The translations under genes were made by a program, and so were the position numbers. A stretch of DNA of 64,000 nucleotides, from the NCBI GenBank assembly GCA_040429635.1, contig CP158972.1:3041001-3105000 (forward strand), given 5' to 3'. Positions 34,536 through 43,610 of the stretch are shown piece after piece. The notes under the pieces are model-generated. The model saw nothing but the letters and a program-made list of their open reading frames with translations, was not told the origin of the DNA and made no database searches. How positions within the stretch are numbered: the first letter of the stretch is position 1; each line of letters starts with the position of its first letter. The DNA is from Tamlana crocina. GTDB taxonomy: Bacteria; Bacteroidota; Bacteroidia; Flavobacteriales; Flavobacteriaceae.

Positions 34536-35318
34536 ATGAATATTTTAGACAAAATAGTAATCGACAAACGCAACGAGGTAAACCTCAGAAAAGGTTTAAT
34601 TCCCGTTTCGCAATTAGAGCAATCGGTGCTTTTCAATAGAGAAACCGTTTCTTTGTCAAATACATTACGAAATAGCAAGTCGGGCATTATTGCCGAACAC
34701 AAACGGCGCTCGCCATCAAAATCAGTCATCAACCACACCTTAAACGTTCAAGACGTTGCCACAGGTTACGAGAATGCCGGTGTTTGTGGCATGTCGGTTT
34801 TAACCGATGGCAAATATTTCGGCGGTTCGTTGGACGACTTATTAACCGCCCGAGCCAGTTGCAATTTACCGTTATTGAGAAAGGAATTCATTATTGACGA
34901 ATATCAAATCCTAGAGGCCAAAGCCTATGGTGCCGATGTTATTCTGTTGATTGCCGCTATTTTAACTCGCGATGAAATCAAGCAATTTTCCGAGTTTGCA
35001 AAACGTTTAAATTTAGACGTGCTGTTGGAAGTGCACAACGAAGAAGAATTACATAAATCCATCATGCCAAGCCTCGATATGTTGGGCGTTAACAACCGAA
35101 ACTTAAAAACGTTTGATGTTAGCTTAGAAACTAGTAAAGTCTTGAGCGAACTCATTCCAGACGATTTTGTTAAAGTATCTGAAAGTGGCATCAGCAATAT
35201 TGAAGCTATTAAAGAGTTACAACCTTTTGGTTACAAAGGATTCTTAATTGGAGAAAATTTTATGAAAACGGATAATCCCGGGGCAAGTGCCACAGTATTT
35301 ATAAAAAGCCTCCTCTAA
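34536..35318 (+). CDS. trpC: Indole-3-glycerol-phosphate synthase
   Basis: 260 residues, a TIM barrel closing the indole ring. N-terminal LDKIVIDKRNEVNLRK, catalytic IIAEHKRRSPSKS (near 48-60), VLTDGKYFGGSLDDL, PLLRKEFIIDEYQI, LGVNNRNLKTFDV and SESGI in order. The last codons and stop (CCTCCTCTAA) lie inside a palindromic repeat, so the C-terminus has been trimmed or replaced by it. Confidence 0.95.
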   Translation: MNILDKIVIDKRNEVNLRKGLIPVSQLEQSVLFNRETVSLSNTLRNSKSGIIAEHKRRSPSKSVINHTLNVQDVATGYENAGVCGMSVLTDGKYFGGSLDDLLTARASCNLPLLRKEFIIDEYQILEAKAYGADVILLIAAILTRDEIKQFSEFAKRLNLDVLLEVHNEEELHKSIMPSLDMLGVNNRNLKTFDVSLETSKVLSELIPDDFVKVSESGISNIEAIKELQPFGYKGFLIGENFMKTDNPGASATVFIKSLL

Positions 35319-35417
35319 CTCCTCCAAAGGAGGAGAACCAGTACTCAGATGAACAAAAAGAAGCAACATATTCCACAATCTATTCCCTCTCCTTCGGGGA
35401 GGGTCAAGGAGGGGCTT
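35309..35417. repeat. Bipartite GGAGGAG/CCTCTCC repeat across trpC-trpF
   Basis: CTCCTCC AAA GGAGGAG at 35317-35335 and CCCTCTCC TTC GGGGAGGG at 35385-35403 are two hairpins forming one element. It supplies the trpC stop, the trpF start ATG (between the two hairpins) and the first 23 or so codons of trpF. Confidence 0.75.
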
Positions 35418-36068
35418 CGACTTAAAATCTGCGGAATGAAATATCAAGATAACATCAAACTAGTTGCGGCTTTGCAACCCAATTATCTTGGTTTTATATT
35501 TTTCGAAAAATCCGCTAGATGCTTTGACGCTGAATCCATTCCAAATCTTCCGAATTCTATAAAAAAGACAGGCGTTTTTGTAAATGCCCCTTTAGAGTTT
35601 GTGGTTGGAAAAATAAATGAGCTCGATTTACAAGCTGTTCAATTACATGGCGAAGAATCTCCTGAATATTGTGACGCCTTACGTCATGCTGAACTTGTTT
35701 CAGCATCACATAAAAAACTTGAAATCATCAAAGTATTTTCCATTAAGGACGAGTTCAATTTTGAGGTTTTAAAACCATACGAAAACGTTGTTGACTATTT
35801 CCTTTTCGATACCAAAGGCAAGCTTCCGGGTGGCAATGGCTACACCTTCAATTGGGACGTTTTAAAAAACTACCCCTCTACCAAACCGTTTTTTTTAAGC
35901 GGCGGTATTGGAGTTGATGAAATAGAAAAAATTAAAAAATTTAATCAAAGTGAAGCATCAAAATATTGCTATGCTTTAGATATAAATAGTCAATTCGAAA
36001 TAGAACCCGGATTGAAGCATATTGAATTATTAAAACAATTTAAAGCTAGTTTGTCATTCCGCACTTGA
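35349..36068 (+). CDS. trpF: Phosphoribosylanthranilate isomerase with repeat-derived segments
   Basis: 239 residues against about 205-215 usual. TIM barrel with LKICGMKYQDNI (25-36), GFIFFEKSAR, VQLHGEE (97-103), FDTKGKLPGG and FFLSGGIGVDE; the catalytic Cys28 and the second Asp in LFDTK are kept. The N-terminal 23 residues (with PSPSGRVKEGL) are encoded by the bipartite repeat, RHAELVSAS (112-120) by a palindrome also found at 8725, and the final SFRT plus stop by the repeat at 36050. No start codon other than 35349 keeps the first strand. Activity is likely, because motifs are intact and the insertion falls in a surface loop (inference). Confidence 0.93.
   Translation: MNKKKQHIPQSIPSPSGRVKEGLRLKICGMKYQDNIKLVAALQPNYLGFIFFEKSARCFDAESIPNLPNSIKKTGVFVNAPLEFVVGKINELDLQAVQLHGEESPEYCDALRHAELVSASHKKLEIIKVFSIKDEFNFEVLKPYENVVDYFLFDTKGKLPGGNGYTFNWDVLKNYPSTKPFFLSGGIGVDEIEKIKKFNQSEASKYCYALDINSQFEIEPGLKHIELLKQFKASLSFRT
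35683..35707 (+). repeat. Palindromic repeat inside trpF
   Basis: GTCATGCTGAAC, TTG, TTTCAGCATC with arms ATGCTGAA/TTCAGCAT, in frame and coding RHAELVSAS. The same element in reverse lies at 8725-8749 between genes. Confidence 0.85.
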
Positions 36069-36132
36069 TGCGGAATCCATTATAAACCGAAACTAAAAAT
36101 AAAAAGATTCCCGTCTGCGCGGGAATGACAAA
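36050..36132. repeat. Bipartite repeat, trpF end to trpB start
   Basis: TTTGTCATTCCGCACTTGAT then GCGGAATCC, and later GATTCCCGTCTGCGCGGGAA then TGACAAAT. Two hairpins within outer inverted ends. It gives the trpF stop (TGA at 36066) and an ATG (36125) that should not be taken as the trpB start. Confidence 0.8.
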
Positions 36133-36139
36133 TAAAAAA

Positions 36140-37324
36140 ATGAAAAATTACAACGTAAACGAAAAAGGCTATTACGGCGAATTTGGAGGGGCATTTATCC
36201 CAGAAATGCTGTACCCCAATGTAGAAGAATTACGCCAAAAGTACTTAGAAGTGATGAACGAACCCTCTTTCAAGGATGAGTTCAAACAGCTTTTAAAAGA
36301 TTATGTGGGGCGCCCATCGCCATTGTATTTTGCAAAACGACTTTCAGAAAAATACAACACCAAAATTTATTTGAAGCGCGAAGACTTGAACCACACCGGA
36401 GCGCACAAAATAAACAATACCATTGGCCAGATTTTAATGGCGCAGCGTTTGGGCAAAACTAGAATTATCGCCGAAACCGGTGCCGGTCAACACGGTGTGG
36501 CCACTGCAACAGTTTGCGCTCTCATGGGATTGGAATGTATCGTATACATGGGCGAAATCGACATTGCCCGCCAAGCACCAAACGTTGCCAGAATGAAAAT
36601 GCTCGGCGCCACAGTAATGCCCGCCAAATCGGGAAGTCGTACTCTAAAGGATGCTACCAATGAGGCCATCCGCGATTGGATCAACAACCCCGTAAACACG
36701 CATTACATTATTGGTTCGGCCATTGGCCCACACCCATATCCTGATATGGTAACGCGTTTTCAAGCCATTATTTCCGAAGAAATAAAATGGCAACTTAAAG
36801 AACACGAAGGTCGCGAAAACCCCGATTATGTTGTGGCTTGTATTGGTGGTGGAAGTAATGCCGCTGGCACCTATTACCATTATTTGCATGAAGAAAATGT
36901 CAATATTATAGCAGTGGAAGCCGCTGGTCATGGCGTAGATTCTGGCGAGAGTGCCGCCACTTCGGTTTTGGGAAAAGAAGGCATCATCCACGGTTGTAAA
37001 ACGCTGTTGATGCAAACCAACGACGGACAAATCACTGAGCCTTATTCTATTTCGGCAGGATTGGATTACCCCGGTGTGGGTCCCATGCATGCCCATTTAG
37101 CAAAAACAGGCCGTGCAGAATTTATGTCGATTACCGATGACGAGGCCATGAATGCCGGGTTGGAACTTTGCAAACTGGAAGGAATCATTCCGGCTATTGA
37201 AAGCTCGCATGCCTTGGCTATTTTCGAACAGAAAACCTTTAAGCCAGACGACGTGGTTGTAGTGAGTTTATCGGGCCGTGGCGATAAGGATTTGAATAAT
37301 TATATTGAATATTTTAAAATTTAA
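36140..37324 (+). CDS. trpB: Tryptophan synthase beta chain
   Basis: 394 residues from 36140 ([17 protein letters not shown]); the ATG 15 bases upstream belongs to a repeat. PLP enzyme joining indole and serine. Schiff-base Lys90 in [30 protein letters not shown], phosphate loop GGGSNAAG, and C-terminal SGRGDKD are all conserved. Works as the alpha2beta2 complex with TrpA encoded next. Confidence 0.97.
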   Translation: MKNYNVNEKGYYGEFGGAFIPEMLYPNVEELRQKYLEVMNEPSFKDEFKQLLKDYVGRPSPLYFAKRLSEKYNTKIYLKREDLNHTGAHKINNTIGQILMAQRLGKTRIIAETGAGQHGVATATVCALMGLECIVYMGEIDIARQAPNVARMKMLGATVMPAKSGSRTLKDATNEAIRDWINNPVNTHYIIGSAIGPHPYPDMVTRFQAIISEEIKWQLKEHEGRENPDYVVACIGGGSNAAGTYYHYLHEENVNIIAVEAAGHGVDSGESAATSVLGKEGIIHGCKTLLMQTNDGQITEPYSISAGLDYPGVGPMHAHLAKTGRAEFMSITDDEAMNAGLELCKLEGIIPAIESSHALAIFEQKTFKPDDVVVVSLSGRGDKDLNNYIEYFKI

Positions 37325-37393
37325 CGTCATTCCGAACGAAGTGAAGGAATCTCTTCAAAAGATTGCTTCGTCACTCCGTTCCTCGCAATGACG
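37325..37393. repeat. Bipartite CGTCATT/AATGACG repeat, trpB-trpA
   Basis: Starts CGTCATTCCGAACGAAGTGA, identical in its first 28 nt to the element after serC (15685), and ends CGCAATGACG. It creates an upstream in-frame ATG for trpA that should be ignored. Confidence 0.8.
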
Positions 37394-37407
37394 ATAACCA
37401 AACAAAA

Positions 37408-38172
37408 ATGAATCGAATTCAAAGCAAATTAGAAGAAAACAAAAAGTTACTTTCTATATATTTCACAGCAGGTTACCCTAATTTAAACGATACCGTTTCT
37501 ATCATTCAGGATTTAGAAAAAAATGGGGTGGACATGATTGAAATCGGCTTACCATTTAGCGACCCACTAGCCGATGGCCCAACAATCCAAGAGAGTTCTA
37601 CGGCTGCCTTAAAAAATGGCATGACCACCGAAACACTTTTCAATCAGTTAAAAGACATCCGAAAAACGGTTGAAATTCCGTTAATCATCATGGGGTATTT
37701 CAACCCGATGCTGCAATATGGCGTGGAGGCATTTTGCAAGAAATGCCAGGAATTGGGCATTGACGGATTGATTATTCCCGATTTACCTGTTGATGTGTAC
37801 CACGAAGAGTACCAAGCTATTTTTGAAAAATACGGCTTGATCAATGTGTTTTTGATAACGCCACAAACTTCCGAAGAACGCATCCGTTACATCGATTCGA
37901 TTTCCAACGGATTCATTTATATGGTGAGCAGCGCCAGTACTACGGGAGCAAAATCTGGATTTGGCGACGAACAAACCCAATATTTTGAGCGCATTGCAAA
38001 AATGGATTTAAAAAATCCGCAAGTTATTGGGTTTGGCATTAGTAATAACGAGACGTTTACCGCCGCAACCAAGTACGCCAAAGGCGCCATTATTGGCAGT
38101 GCTTTTGTTAAGCATTTAACCACTAACGGAAACAAGCAAATAGACCAATTTGTAAAATCGATATTGGGCTAA
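37408..38172 (+). CDS. trpA: Tryptophan synthase alpha chain
   Basis: 254 residues from 37408; a longer reading from 37363 is encoded by the repeat. Cleaves indole-3-glycerol phosphate to indole. Catalytic Glu45 in MIEIGLPFSDPLADGP and Asp56 are at the expected places, with IMGYFNPMLQYG, DGLIIPDLP and GFGISN following. Last gene of the trp operon. Confidence 0.96.
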   Translation: MNRIQSKLEENKKLLSIYFTAGYPNLNDTVSIIQDLEKNGVDMIEIGLPFSDPLADGPTIQESSTAALKNGMTTETLFNQLKDIRKTVEIPLIIMGYFNPMLQYGVEAFCKKCQELGIDGLIIPDLPVDVYHEEYQAIFEKYGLINVFLITPQTSEERIRYIDSISNGFIYMVSSASTTGAKSGFGDEQTQYFERIAKMDLKNPQVIGFGISNNETFTAATKYAKGAIIGSAFVKHLTTNGNKQIDQFVKSILG

Positions 38173-38184
38173 ATTTAAAATAGA

Positions 38185-39465
38185 ATGACACCTCCAGAAA
38201 GAATTATAATCATTGGTGCTGGTTTTGCCGGTTTAAGACTTGCACAGGAATTGATAAACCACCCCAACTACGAAGTCTATCTTTTAGATAAACAAAACTA
38301 CCATCAATTTCAACCGTTAATGTACCAAGTGGCTTCGGCAAGATTGGAACCCGCCAGTATTTCTTTTCCGCTTCGTAAAGTTTTTCAAAAGGCAAAAAAC
38401 GTCCGGATTCGGATTACAAAAGTTTCCAAAATAAATTTGGAAGAAAAATTTATCAGTACACCTATCGGCGATTTTACTTATGACCATTTAGTGATTTCCA
38501 TAGGTTGCACCACCAATTACTTCGGAAATAAAAATCTAAAAAAATTTGCCTACCCAATGAAAACCATTCCTGAAGCCATTCAATTGCGCAACAGGATTTT
38601 ACAAACCTTTGAAGACGCCTTAAACACCACCGACCCCGAAAAACTTCAAACCTTATTGAATTTCGTTATTGTTGGTGGCGGTCCAACCGGTGTTGAACTA
38701 GCCGGAGCCTTGGCCGAAATGAAACGCAATATTTTACCAAAGGATTACCCCGATAAGGATTTTTCAAAACTAACCATATATCTTCTGGAAGGTACGCCAA
38801 ACACCCTAAGCCCCATGAGTGATGGCTCTCAAAAAATGTCACAAAAATATTTAGAAGAGTTGGGCGTAGTGGTAAAAACCAGCACTTTAGTGAGCGATTA
38901 TGATGGCTTCACGGTAACCCTAAATTCTGGCGAGACCATAAATTCAAAAAACGTGATTTGGGCTGCTGGTGTTACCGGAAACATCATTGAAGGTTTTCCG
39001 GAAAGTTGCATTACCAGAGGCAACAGACTCATTGTAAACCGGCACAGTCACGTGAATGGGCTGAACCAAGTTTATGCTCTTGGCGACATTGCTTTTATGG
39101 AAACGCCCAACTACCCTACCGGACATCCGCAGGTGGCAGGTGTGGCCCTTCAACAAGCTTCGGTTTTAGCAAAAAATTTCAAAAACCTAAAAAAGGGCAA
39201 AACTCTAAAAAACTTTGAATATATTGATAAAGGCTCTATGGCTACCATTGGAAAACGAAAGGCCGTAGTCGATTTACCTAAATTAAGTTTTCAAGGCCGA
39301 TTGGCCTGGTTTACCTGGATGTTTATTCATCTTATGCTTATTTTAAGCATTAAAAATAAACTGCTTATTTTCATGAATTGGATGATCAGTTATTTTAATA
39401 ACGACAGTACTTTAAGGATTATAATGAAACCCGCAGCTGTAAAGGTTAAACCTAAAAAAGAGTAA
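38185..39465 (+). CDS. ndh: Type II NADH:quinone oxidoreductase
   Basis: 426-residue FAD enzyme that oxidises NADH and reduces quinone at the membrane without pumping protons. FAD motif IIGAGFAGLRLAQEL at the N-terminus, NAD motif VIVGGGPTGVELAGALAE (about 162-179), and ALGDIAF for the second FAD contact. The C-terminal WFTWMFIHLMLILSIKNKLL amphipathic/hydrophobic stretch anchors it. The stop overlaps the trmL start (TAATG). Confidence 0.9.
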   Translation: MTPPERIIIIGAGFAGLRLAQELINHPNYEVYLLDKQNYHQFQPLMYQVASARLEPASISFPLRKVFQKAKNVRIRITKVSKINLEEKFISTPIGDFTYDHLVISIGCTTNYFGNKNLKKFAYPMKTIPEAIQLRNRILQTFEDALNTTDPEKLQTLLNFVIVGGGPTGVELAGALAEMKRNILPKDYPDKDFSKLTIYLLEGTPNTLSPMSDGSQKMSQKYLEELGVVVKTSTLVSDYDGFTVTLNSGETINSKNVIWAAGVTGNIIEGFPESCITRGNRLIVNRHSHVNGLNQVYALGDIAFMETPNYPTGHPQVAGVALQQASVLAKNFKNLKKGKTLKNFEYIDKGSMATIGKRKAVVDLPKLSFQGRLAWFTWMFIHLMLILSIKNKLLIFMNWMISYFNNDSTLRIIMKPAAVKVKPKKE

Positions 39466-39926
39466 TGCCCTTAAACATTGTTTTAATTGAACCCGAAATA
39501 CCCAACAACACCGGAAACATTGGTCGGTTAGCATTGGCTTCCGGTTCAAACTTGCACCTTGTAAAACCTTTTGGTTTTGAAATAAACGACACCCGCTTGA
39601 AACGTGCCGGATTAGATTATTGGCCGCATGTAAACATTACGTATTACGATAGTATCGCCGATTTTTTTGAAATCAATTCCAATAAAAAGATGGCGTTTCT
39701 CTCCAGCCATGGCACAAAAGACCATTGGAACATCCCTTTTGAAGACGATCTATTTTTAATCTTCGGAAAGGAATCTGTTGGGCTTCCAAAATCCATCACA
39801 GAAAAAAACGCCGATAAATTATTTAAAATCCCACTTTACAGTCCGCATATTAGAAGCCTGAATTTGGCCAATGCCGTGGGTATTGTGGTTTATGAAGGGT
39901 TGAAAAATATTTCTTATTCCCATTAA
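39465..39926 (+). CDS. trmL: tRNA (cytidine(34)-2'-O)-methyltransferase
   Basis: 153-residue SPOUT methyltransferase modifying the wobble base of tRNA-Leu. Knot motifs IVLIEPEIPNNTGNIGRLA (4-22), LIFGKESVGLP and IPLYSPHIRSLNLANAVGIVVYE are diagnostic. One-base overlap with the preceding ndh gene. Confidence 0.94.
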   Translation: MPLNIVLIEPEIPNNTGNIGRLALASGSNLHLVKPFGFEINDTRLKRAGLDYWPHVNITYYDSIADFFEINSNKKMAFLSSHGTKDHWNIPFEDDLFLIFGKESVGLPKSITEKNADKLFKIPLYSPHIRSLNLANAVGIVVYEGLKNISYSH

Positions 39927-39979
39927 ACTATTTTTAAAAAAAAGAGTCTAAAACCCAAATAACTTAAATTGTTTTACAC

Positions 39980-40297
39980 ATGAAAAAAGCAACTTTAAAA
40001 TTAGGCGTTTTGGCTTTGGTATTTATGTCTGGTTTAGCTACTTCTGAAGCACAGGAAAAGGAAAAAAAAGCTCCAAACTTTGAAAAAATGTTAACCCGTT
40101 TTGATGCCGACAAAAGCGACTCCATTTCTTTAGACGAGTTTAAGTCTGCCAAAAGAAAACGCGAAGTACCTGCAGAACGCTTGGAAAAAATGTTCGCATC
40201 GCTTGATGGCGACTCTAACGGCGAAGTGACTCTAGAAGAACTTAAAGTCAACTGGGGTAAAGGTCGAGAAAAAGGTAAAGACAAGAAAAAAGAGTAG
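39980..40297 (+). CDS. EF-hand domain protein
   Basis: 105-residue exported protein: signal peptide to about residue 24 (TSEAQ), then two calcium loops, DADKSDSISLDE and DGDSNGEVTLEE, and a basic Lys-rich tail. Probably a small periplasmic calcium-binding protein. Single gene with its own terminator. Confidence 0.85.
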   Translation: MKKATLKLGVLALVFMSGLATSEAQEKEKKAPNFEKMLTRFDADKSDSISLDEFKSAKRKREVPAERLEKMFASLDGDSNGEVTLEELKVNWGKGREKGKDKKKE

Positions 40298-40320
40298 TTT
40301 ATTTACTCATTAAAGAATTT

Positions 40321-40350
40321 AAGACCCCACTGAAAATCGGGTCTTTTTTT
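40321..40350 (+). terminator. Rho-independent terminator after EF-hand gene
   Basis: AAGACCC, CACTGAAAATC, GGGTCTT then TTTTT. Confidence 0.85.
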
Positions 40351-40371
40351 GTGTCAATTTTTCTTCTTGTT

Positions 40372-40520
40372 TTTCAGCATATTTAAATATATCGCTTCCA
40401 CTTTAGTGCGCGCCTATGGCGTGCGGCTTAAAAATTCTTAAGCTCGAATTCACCGAAGGCTTCAGAAAACACCCATTTTTATGATATAACCCAATACGAC
40501 GCCAAATCGTTTATAGCATG
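40372..40520 (-). pseudogene. Degenerate second copy of the VF530-type gene
   Basis: About 115 bp aligns by eye with the C-terminal half of the intact gene at 41732-41959, same orientation, at roughly 80-85 percent identity, including CTTCCACTTTAGTGCGCGCC. It has frameshifts (for example after TCGAGCTTAA) and internal stops, and most of the N-terminal half is missing. A dead duplicate. Confidence 0.75.
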
Positions 40521-40931
40521 GCAACATTTATATATAACTTTTTACAAAGAATCTTTATTTTCAGCATAAAGTATCAAGGTTAAATTGAGTTAATGCTGTT
40601 GGCAATATGGCTTATTAAAAGTTAACAAATCTTAATTGAACAAAAATTTTCATTAAGGATAAATAGCTAAAAATCAACTTAGATTTTATATTTTTTTAAA
40701 AATTTAAACCCTTTATATTAGCTACTTTAATTTAAAAATAACATATTTGAATAGCCTATTACGGAAAAAACAAACTATCTATAACCTTTTCACTTCTTAT
40801 TAAATCTCTTGAGTTTACACAGAAGTGTCAAATAGACAGCGAGAATGGGAGTAAAAACTACCTTTACAATCATGCTCACTTTTCGTATCAAAGGGCAACG
40901 GTAATATTCATAAGCCAATACAAACATTATA
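40521..40931. other. AT-rich intergenic region
   Basis: 411 bp, clearly richer in A/T than the surroundings, between the dead VF530 copy and the DUF1080 gene. It presumably carries the promoter of that gene; no exact TAnnTTTG with a -33 box was found. No coding sequence recognised. Confidence 0.5.
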
Positions 40932-41735
40932 ATGCACATAAAACCTATTATCACCATTGTTATATTCTCAATTATGGTGCTTAACTGTAAAGAGAATCCA
41001 TCAAAAAACAACGAAACAACAGATAAACAATGGATAAGTTTATTTAATGGAAAAAATTTAGACGGTTGGATTCCTAAATTTTATAAAGAAGAAACCGGAA
41101 CAAATTATTTAAACACATTTAGAATTTCAAATGGCTCTATTCAGGTAAATTATGATAATTATGAACGTTTTGATGAGCGCTACGGACATTTATTTTATAA
41201 GACTAAATTTTCCTCATATCATTTAAAATTTAAATATCAGTTTACTAGCCAATGGATGGAAGATGCTCCTCATTTCACTTACAGAAATAGTGGTATTATG
41301 TTTCATGCACAAGACCCAAAAACCATTTTAAAAAATCAAAACTGGCCTATTTCGGTAGAGTATCAAATATTAGCTGAATCTAAAGAAAACGAACATAGAC
41401 CCACTGGAAACATGTGTTCGCCTGGAACAGATATTGTTATAAATAACGCAATAAGTGATTCTCATTGTGTAAGATCTTCCTCAAAAACCTATAAATGGAA
41501 TGAATGGGTTAATGGCGAACTTATTGTGTATAAAGATTCTTTAATACAACATTTTGTAAATGGTGAAAAGGTTTTAGAATATAGCAAACCTCAAATTGGC
41601 GGCAACATATTAATACGCGATTTCGATCCAAGTATTAAAATTAATGGAAAACTTCTCAAAGAAGGATATATTGGATTACAAGCTGAAGGGCAAGGTATTA
41701 ACTTTAAAGATATTGAAATTAAGATTTTAGATTAA
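40932..41735 (+). CDS. DUF1080 (3-keto-disaccharide hydrolase-like) lipoprotein
   Basis: 267 residues with a lipobox (IMVLNC, Cys19). The DUF1080/concanavalin-like domain begins [13 protein letters not shown] and contains [22 protein letters not shown] and the closing [21 protein letters not shown]. Members bind or cleave glycosides in the envelope. Codon use is more A/T-rich than neighbours, and the gene sits between a dead and a live copy of the VF530 gene, which hints at acquisition. The 3' end overlaps the convergent VF530 gene by 4 bp. Confidence 0.88.
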   Translation: MHIKPIITIVIFSIMVLNCKENPSKNNETTDKQWISLFNGKNLDGWIPKFYKEETGTNYLNTFRISNGSIQVNYDNYERFDERYGHLFYKTKFSSYHLKFKYQFTSQWMEDAPHFTYRNSGIMFHAQDPKTILKNQNWPISVEYQILAESKENEHRPTGNMCSPGTDIVINNAISDSHCVRSSSKTYKWNEWVNGELIVYKDSLIQHFVNGEKVLEYSKPQIGGNILIRDFDPSIKINGKLLKEGYIGLQAEGQGINFKDIEIKILD

Positions 41736-41959
41736 CGCCTATTATTTTCAAGCATATTTAAATACATGGCTTCCACTTTAGTGCGCGCCCATGGCGTTCG
41801 GCGTAAAAACTTTAAGCTCGATTTCACCGAAGGGTTATTTGTAAAACATTTAATGTTTATGGTGTAACCCATATATTCCCAACCGTAATGCGCCACCAAT
41901 TCGTTGATGATTTGTTCCAGTTTTACACCGTGCAACGGATTATTGGGTTGCGATTCCAT
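41732..41959 (-). CDS. VF530/DUF2132 family DNA-binding protein
   Basis: 75 residues matching the VF530 family: [19 protein letters not shown] at the N-terminus, [15 protein letters not shown] and [17 protein letters not shown]. This is a small all-helical fold; one family member is reported as a DNA-binding protein (memory). It is intact here, whereas a degenerate copy lies at 40372-40520. Confidence 0.88.
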   Translation of the reverse strand: MESQPNNPLHGVKLEQIINELVAHYGWEYMGYTINIKCFTNNPSVKSSLKFLRRTPWARTKVEAMYLNMLENNRR

Positions 41960-42007
41960 TTACTAGATTTTTGATTTTGTCGAGGTTGTCTAAAAATAAT
42001 TAATTAA

Positions 42008-42093
42008 CGTCATTGCGCGAAATTTTATTTCGAAGCAATCTCTTTATCAGCAACTTGATTTTTTGAGATTCCTTCACTTTGTTCGGAATGACG
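42008..42093. repeat. Bipartite CGTCATT/AATGACG repeat
   Basis: Begins CGTCATTGCGCGAAATTTTA and ends CTTTGTTCGGAATGACG, with GAAGCAATCTC and GAGATTCCTTC as inner halves. Lies between the VF530 and helicase genes. Confidence 0.75.
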
Positions 42094-42176
42094 CCTTTTA
42101 AGACAGCATCCTTTTCAATGTAAAAATCCACTCGAATTGACCTAGCACCGCCATTCTGCACTCAATCAGACTAATG

Positions 42177-43445
42177 TTAAATTCGTTTGTCGTTAGTACG
42201 CTTTGGGCGTCTGGAGTTTCGGCTTCTTCCCGAATTTCGGTTCGAATTACGTGGGTTTCTGTTATTCCTGTTCCGATTTTGACCAGGTTTAATCGGTTCG
42301 GTAGAGGCATTGGGGTCGGGCTCAAAACCTTCCAAAATTTCAACTTCAATTTTTTCACCAATCAGTTTTTCTATACTTTTTAAATACGAAGTTTCATCGG
42401 CACTTACCAAAGAAATGGCTTGTCCGTCGGCACCTGCCCTACCCGTTCTTCCAATGCGGTGTACGTAATCTTCCGGCACATTGGGCAGTTCAAAGTTAAT
42501 AACGTGGGGCAACAACGGAATATCCAATCCGCGGGCCGCTATATCGGTAGCTACCAACACGCGCACACTGCCATTTTTAAAATTGGAAAGCGCTTTGGTA
42601 CGTGCACCCTGACTTTTATTCCCATGAATGGCCGCAGCGCTTATGCCAGCCGCCATCATTTTTTTGCACAGTTTGTTGGCGCCGTGTTTGGTGCGGGTAA
42701 ATACCAACACCTGTTTCCAATTGCCATCGGAAATCAACTTAATAACCAATCCCGTTTTTAAGCCCTTGGCCACCCGATACACTTTTTGGCTTATGAGCTC
42801 TACAGTGGTGTTTTCGGGTGTGGCTTCCACCTGCACAGGCTGGTTTAAAATACCGTGCGCCAGTTTTTTAATCTCTTTTGAAAACGTGGCCGAAAACATT
42901 AAGTTCTGTCGTTTTTCGGGCATCAGGTTAATGGTGCGTTCAATATCGCGTAAAAAGCCCATATCGAGCATACGGTCGGCTTCGTCCAAAACAAAAACCT
43001 CAACACGTTTTAGCGATAACAACCCCTGACTTTGCAAATCGAGCAAACGCCCCGGTGTGGCCACCAAAATATCAACGCCTTTGCGTATTTGTGCCACTTG
43101 TGGTTTTTGGTTTACGCCGCCAAAAATAACCACGCTGCGTAAATTTAAAAAGGCACTGTATTCCTTAACATTGGCGTACACCTGTGCCGCCAGTTCGCGG
43201 GTGGGCGTTAAAATTAGGGCGCGAATGGGGCGGTATTTTTCTTTTGGGTTTTCCGATAAAATATGTAACAACGGCAAGGTAAAACCAGCGGTTTTTCCGG
43301 TGCCGGTCTGTGCCGATGCCAAAACATCTTTGCCCTGTAATACAGGCGGAATGGCTTTTTGTTGAATGGGACTTGGGGTGGTGTAACCTTTTTGATCCAC
43401 CGCTTTTAATAAGGCTTCCGATAAGCCTAAAGATTGAAATGACAT
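42177..43445 (-). CDS. DEAD-box RNA helicase
   Basis: 422 residues from the ATG at 43445 ([13 protein letters not shown]); an ATG 21 bases earlier is less family-like. Q motif [10 protein letters not shown], Walker A AQTGTGKT (45-52), [13 protein letters not shown] in [18 protein letters not shown] in MFSATFS, then helicase C with [12 protein letters not shown] and [10 protein letters not shown]. The last 50 residues are Arg/Asn-rich, as in RhlE-type helicases that bind structured RNA. Probably ribosome assembly or RNA decay. Confidence 0.93.
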   Translation of the reverse strand: MSFQSLGLSEALLKAVDQKGYTTPSPIQQKAIPPVLQGKDVLASAQTGTGKTAGFTLPLLHILSENPKEKYRPIRALILTPTRELAAQVYANVKEYSAFLNLRSVVIFGGVNQKPQVAQIRKGVDILVATPGRLLDLQSQGLLSLKRVEVFVLDEADRMLDMGFLRDIERTINLMPEKRQNLMFSATFSKEIKKLAHGILNQPVQVEATPENTTVELISQKVYRVAKGLKTGLVIKLISDGNWKQVLVFTRTKHGANKLCKKMMAAGISAAAIHGNKSQGARTKALSNFKNGSVRVLVATDIAARGLDIPLLPHVINFELPNVPEDYVHRIGRTGRAGADGQAISLVSADETSYLKSIEKLIGEKIEVEILEGFEPDPNASTEPIKPGQNRNRNNRNPRNSNRNSGRSRNSRRPKRTNDKRI

Positions 43446-43610
43446 ATAATTTGTTTGAAAGCCCATGGTGGGCGTTTTGAGATGATGACTTACAAATTAA
43501 ATATCACCCCCTTTTTTTATTAAGTGGCAAATGTACGGTTAATTTATACAGCACTGCGATTTATTTTAAACCTCTTGACTTTGTAAAAAATTTCAGCTAC
43601 CTTCGCTTAA

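Noticed and set aside
37363..37407. Longer start of trpA
   Set aside because: The 15 extra residues (LRHSVPRNDD and so on) are encoded by the intergenic palindrome; the family start is at 37408.
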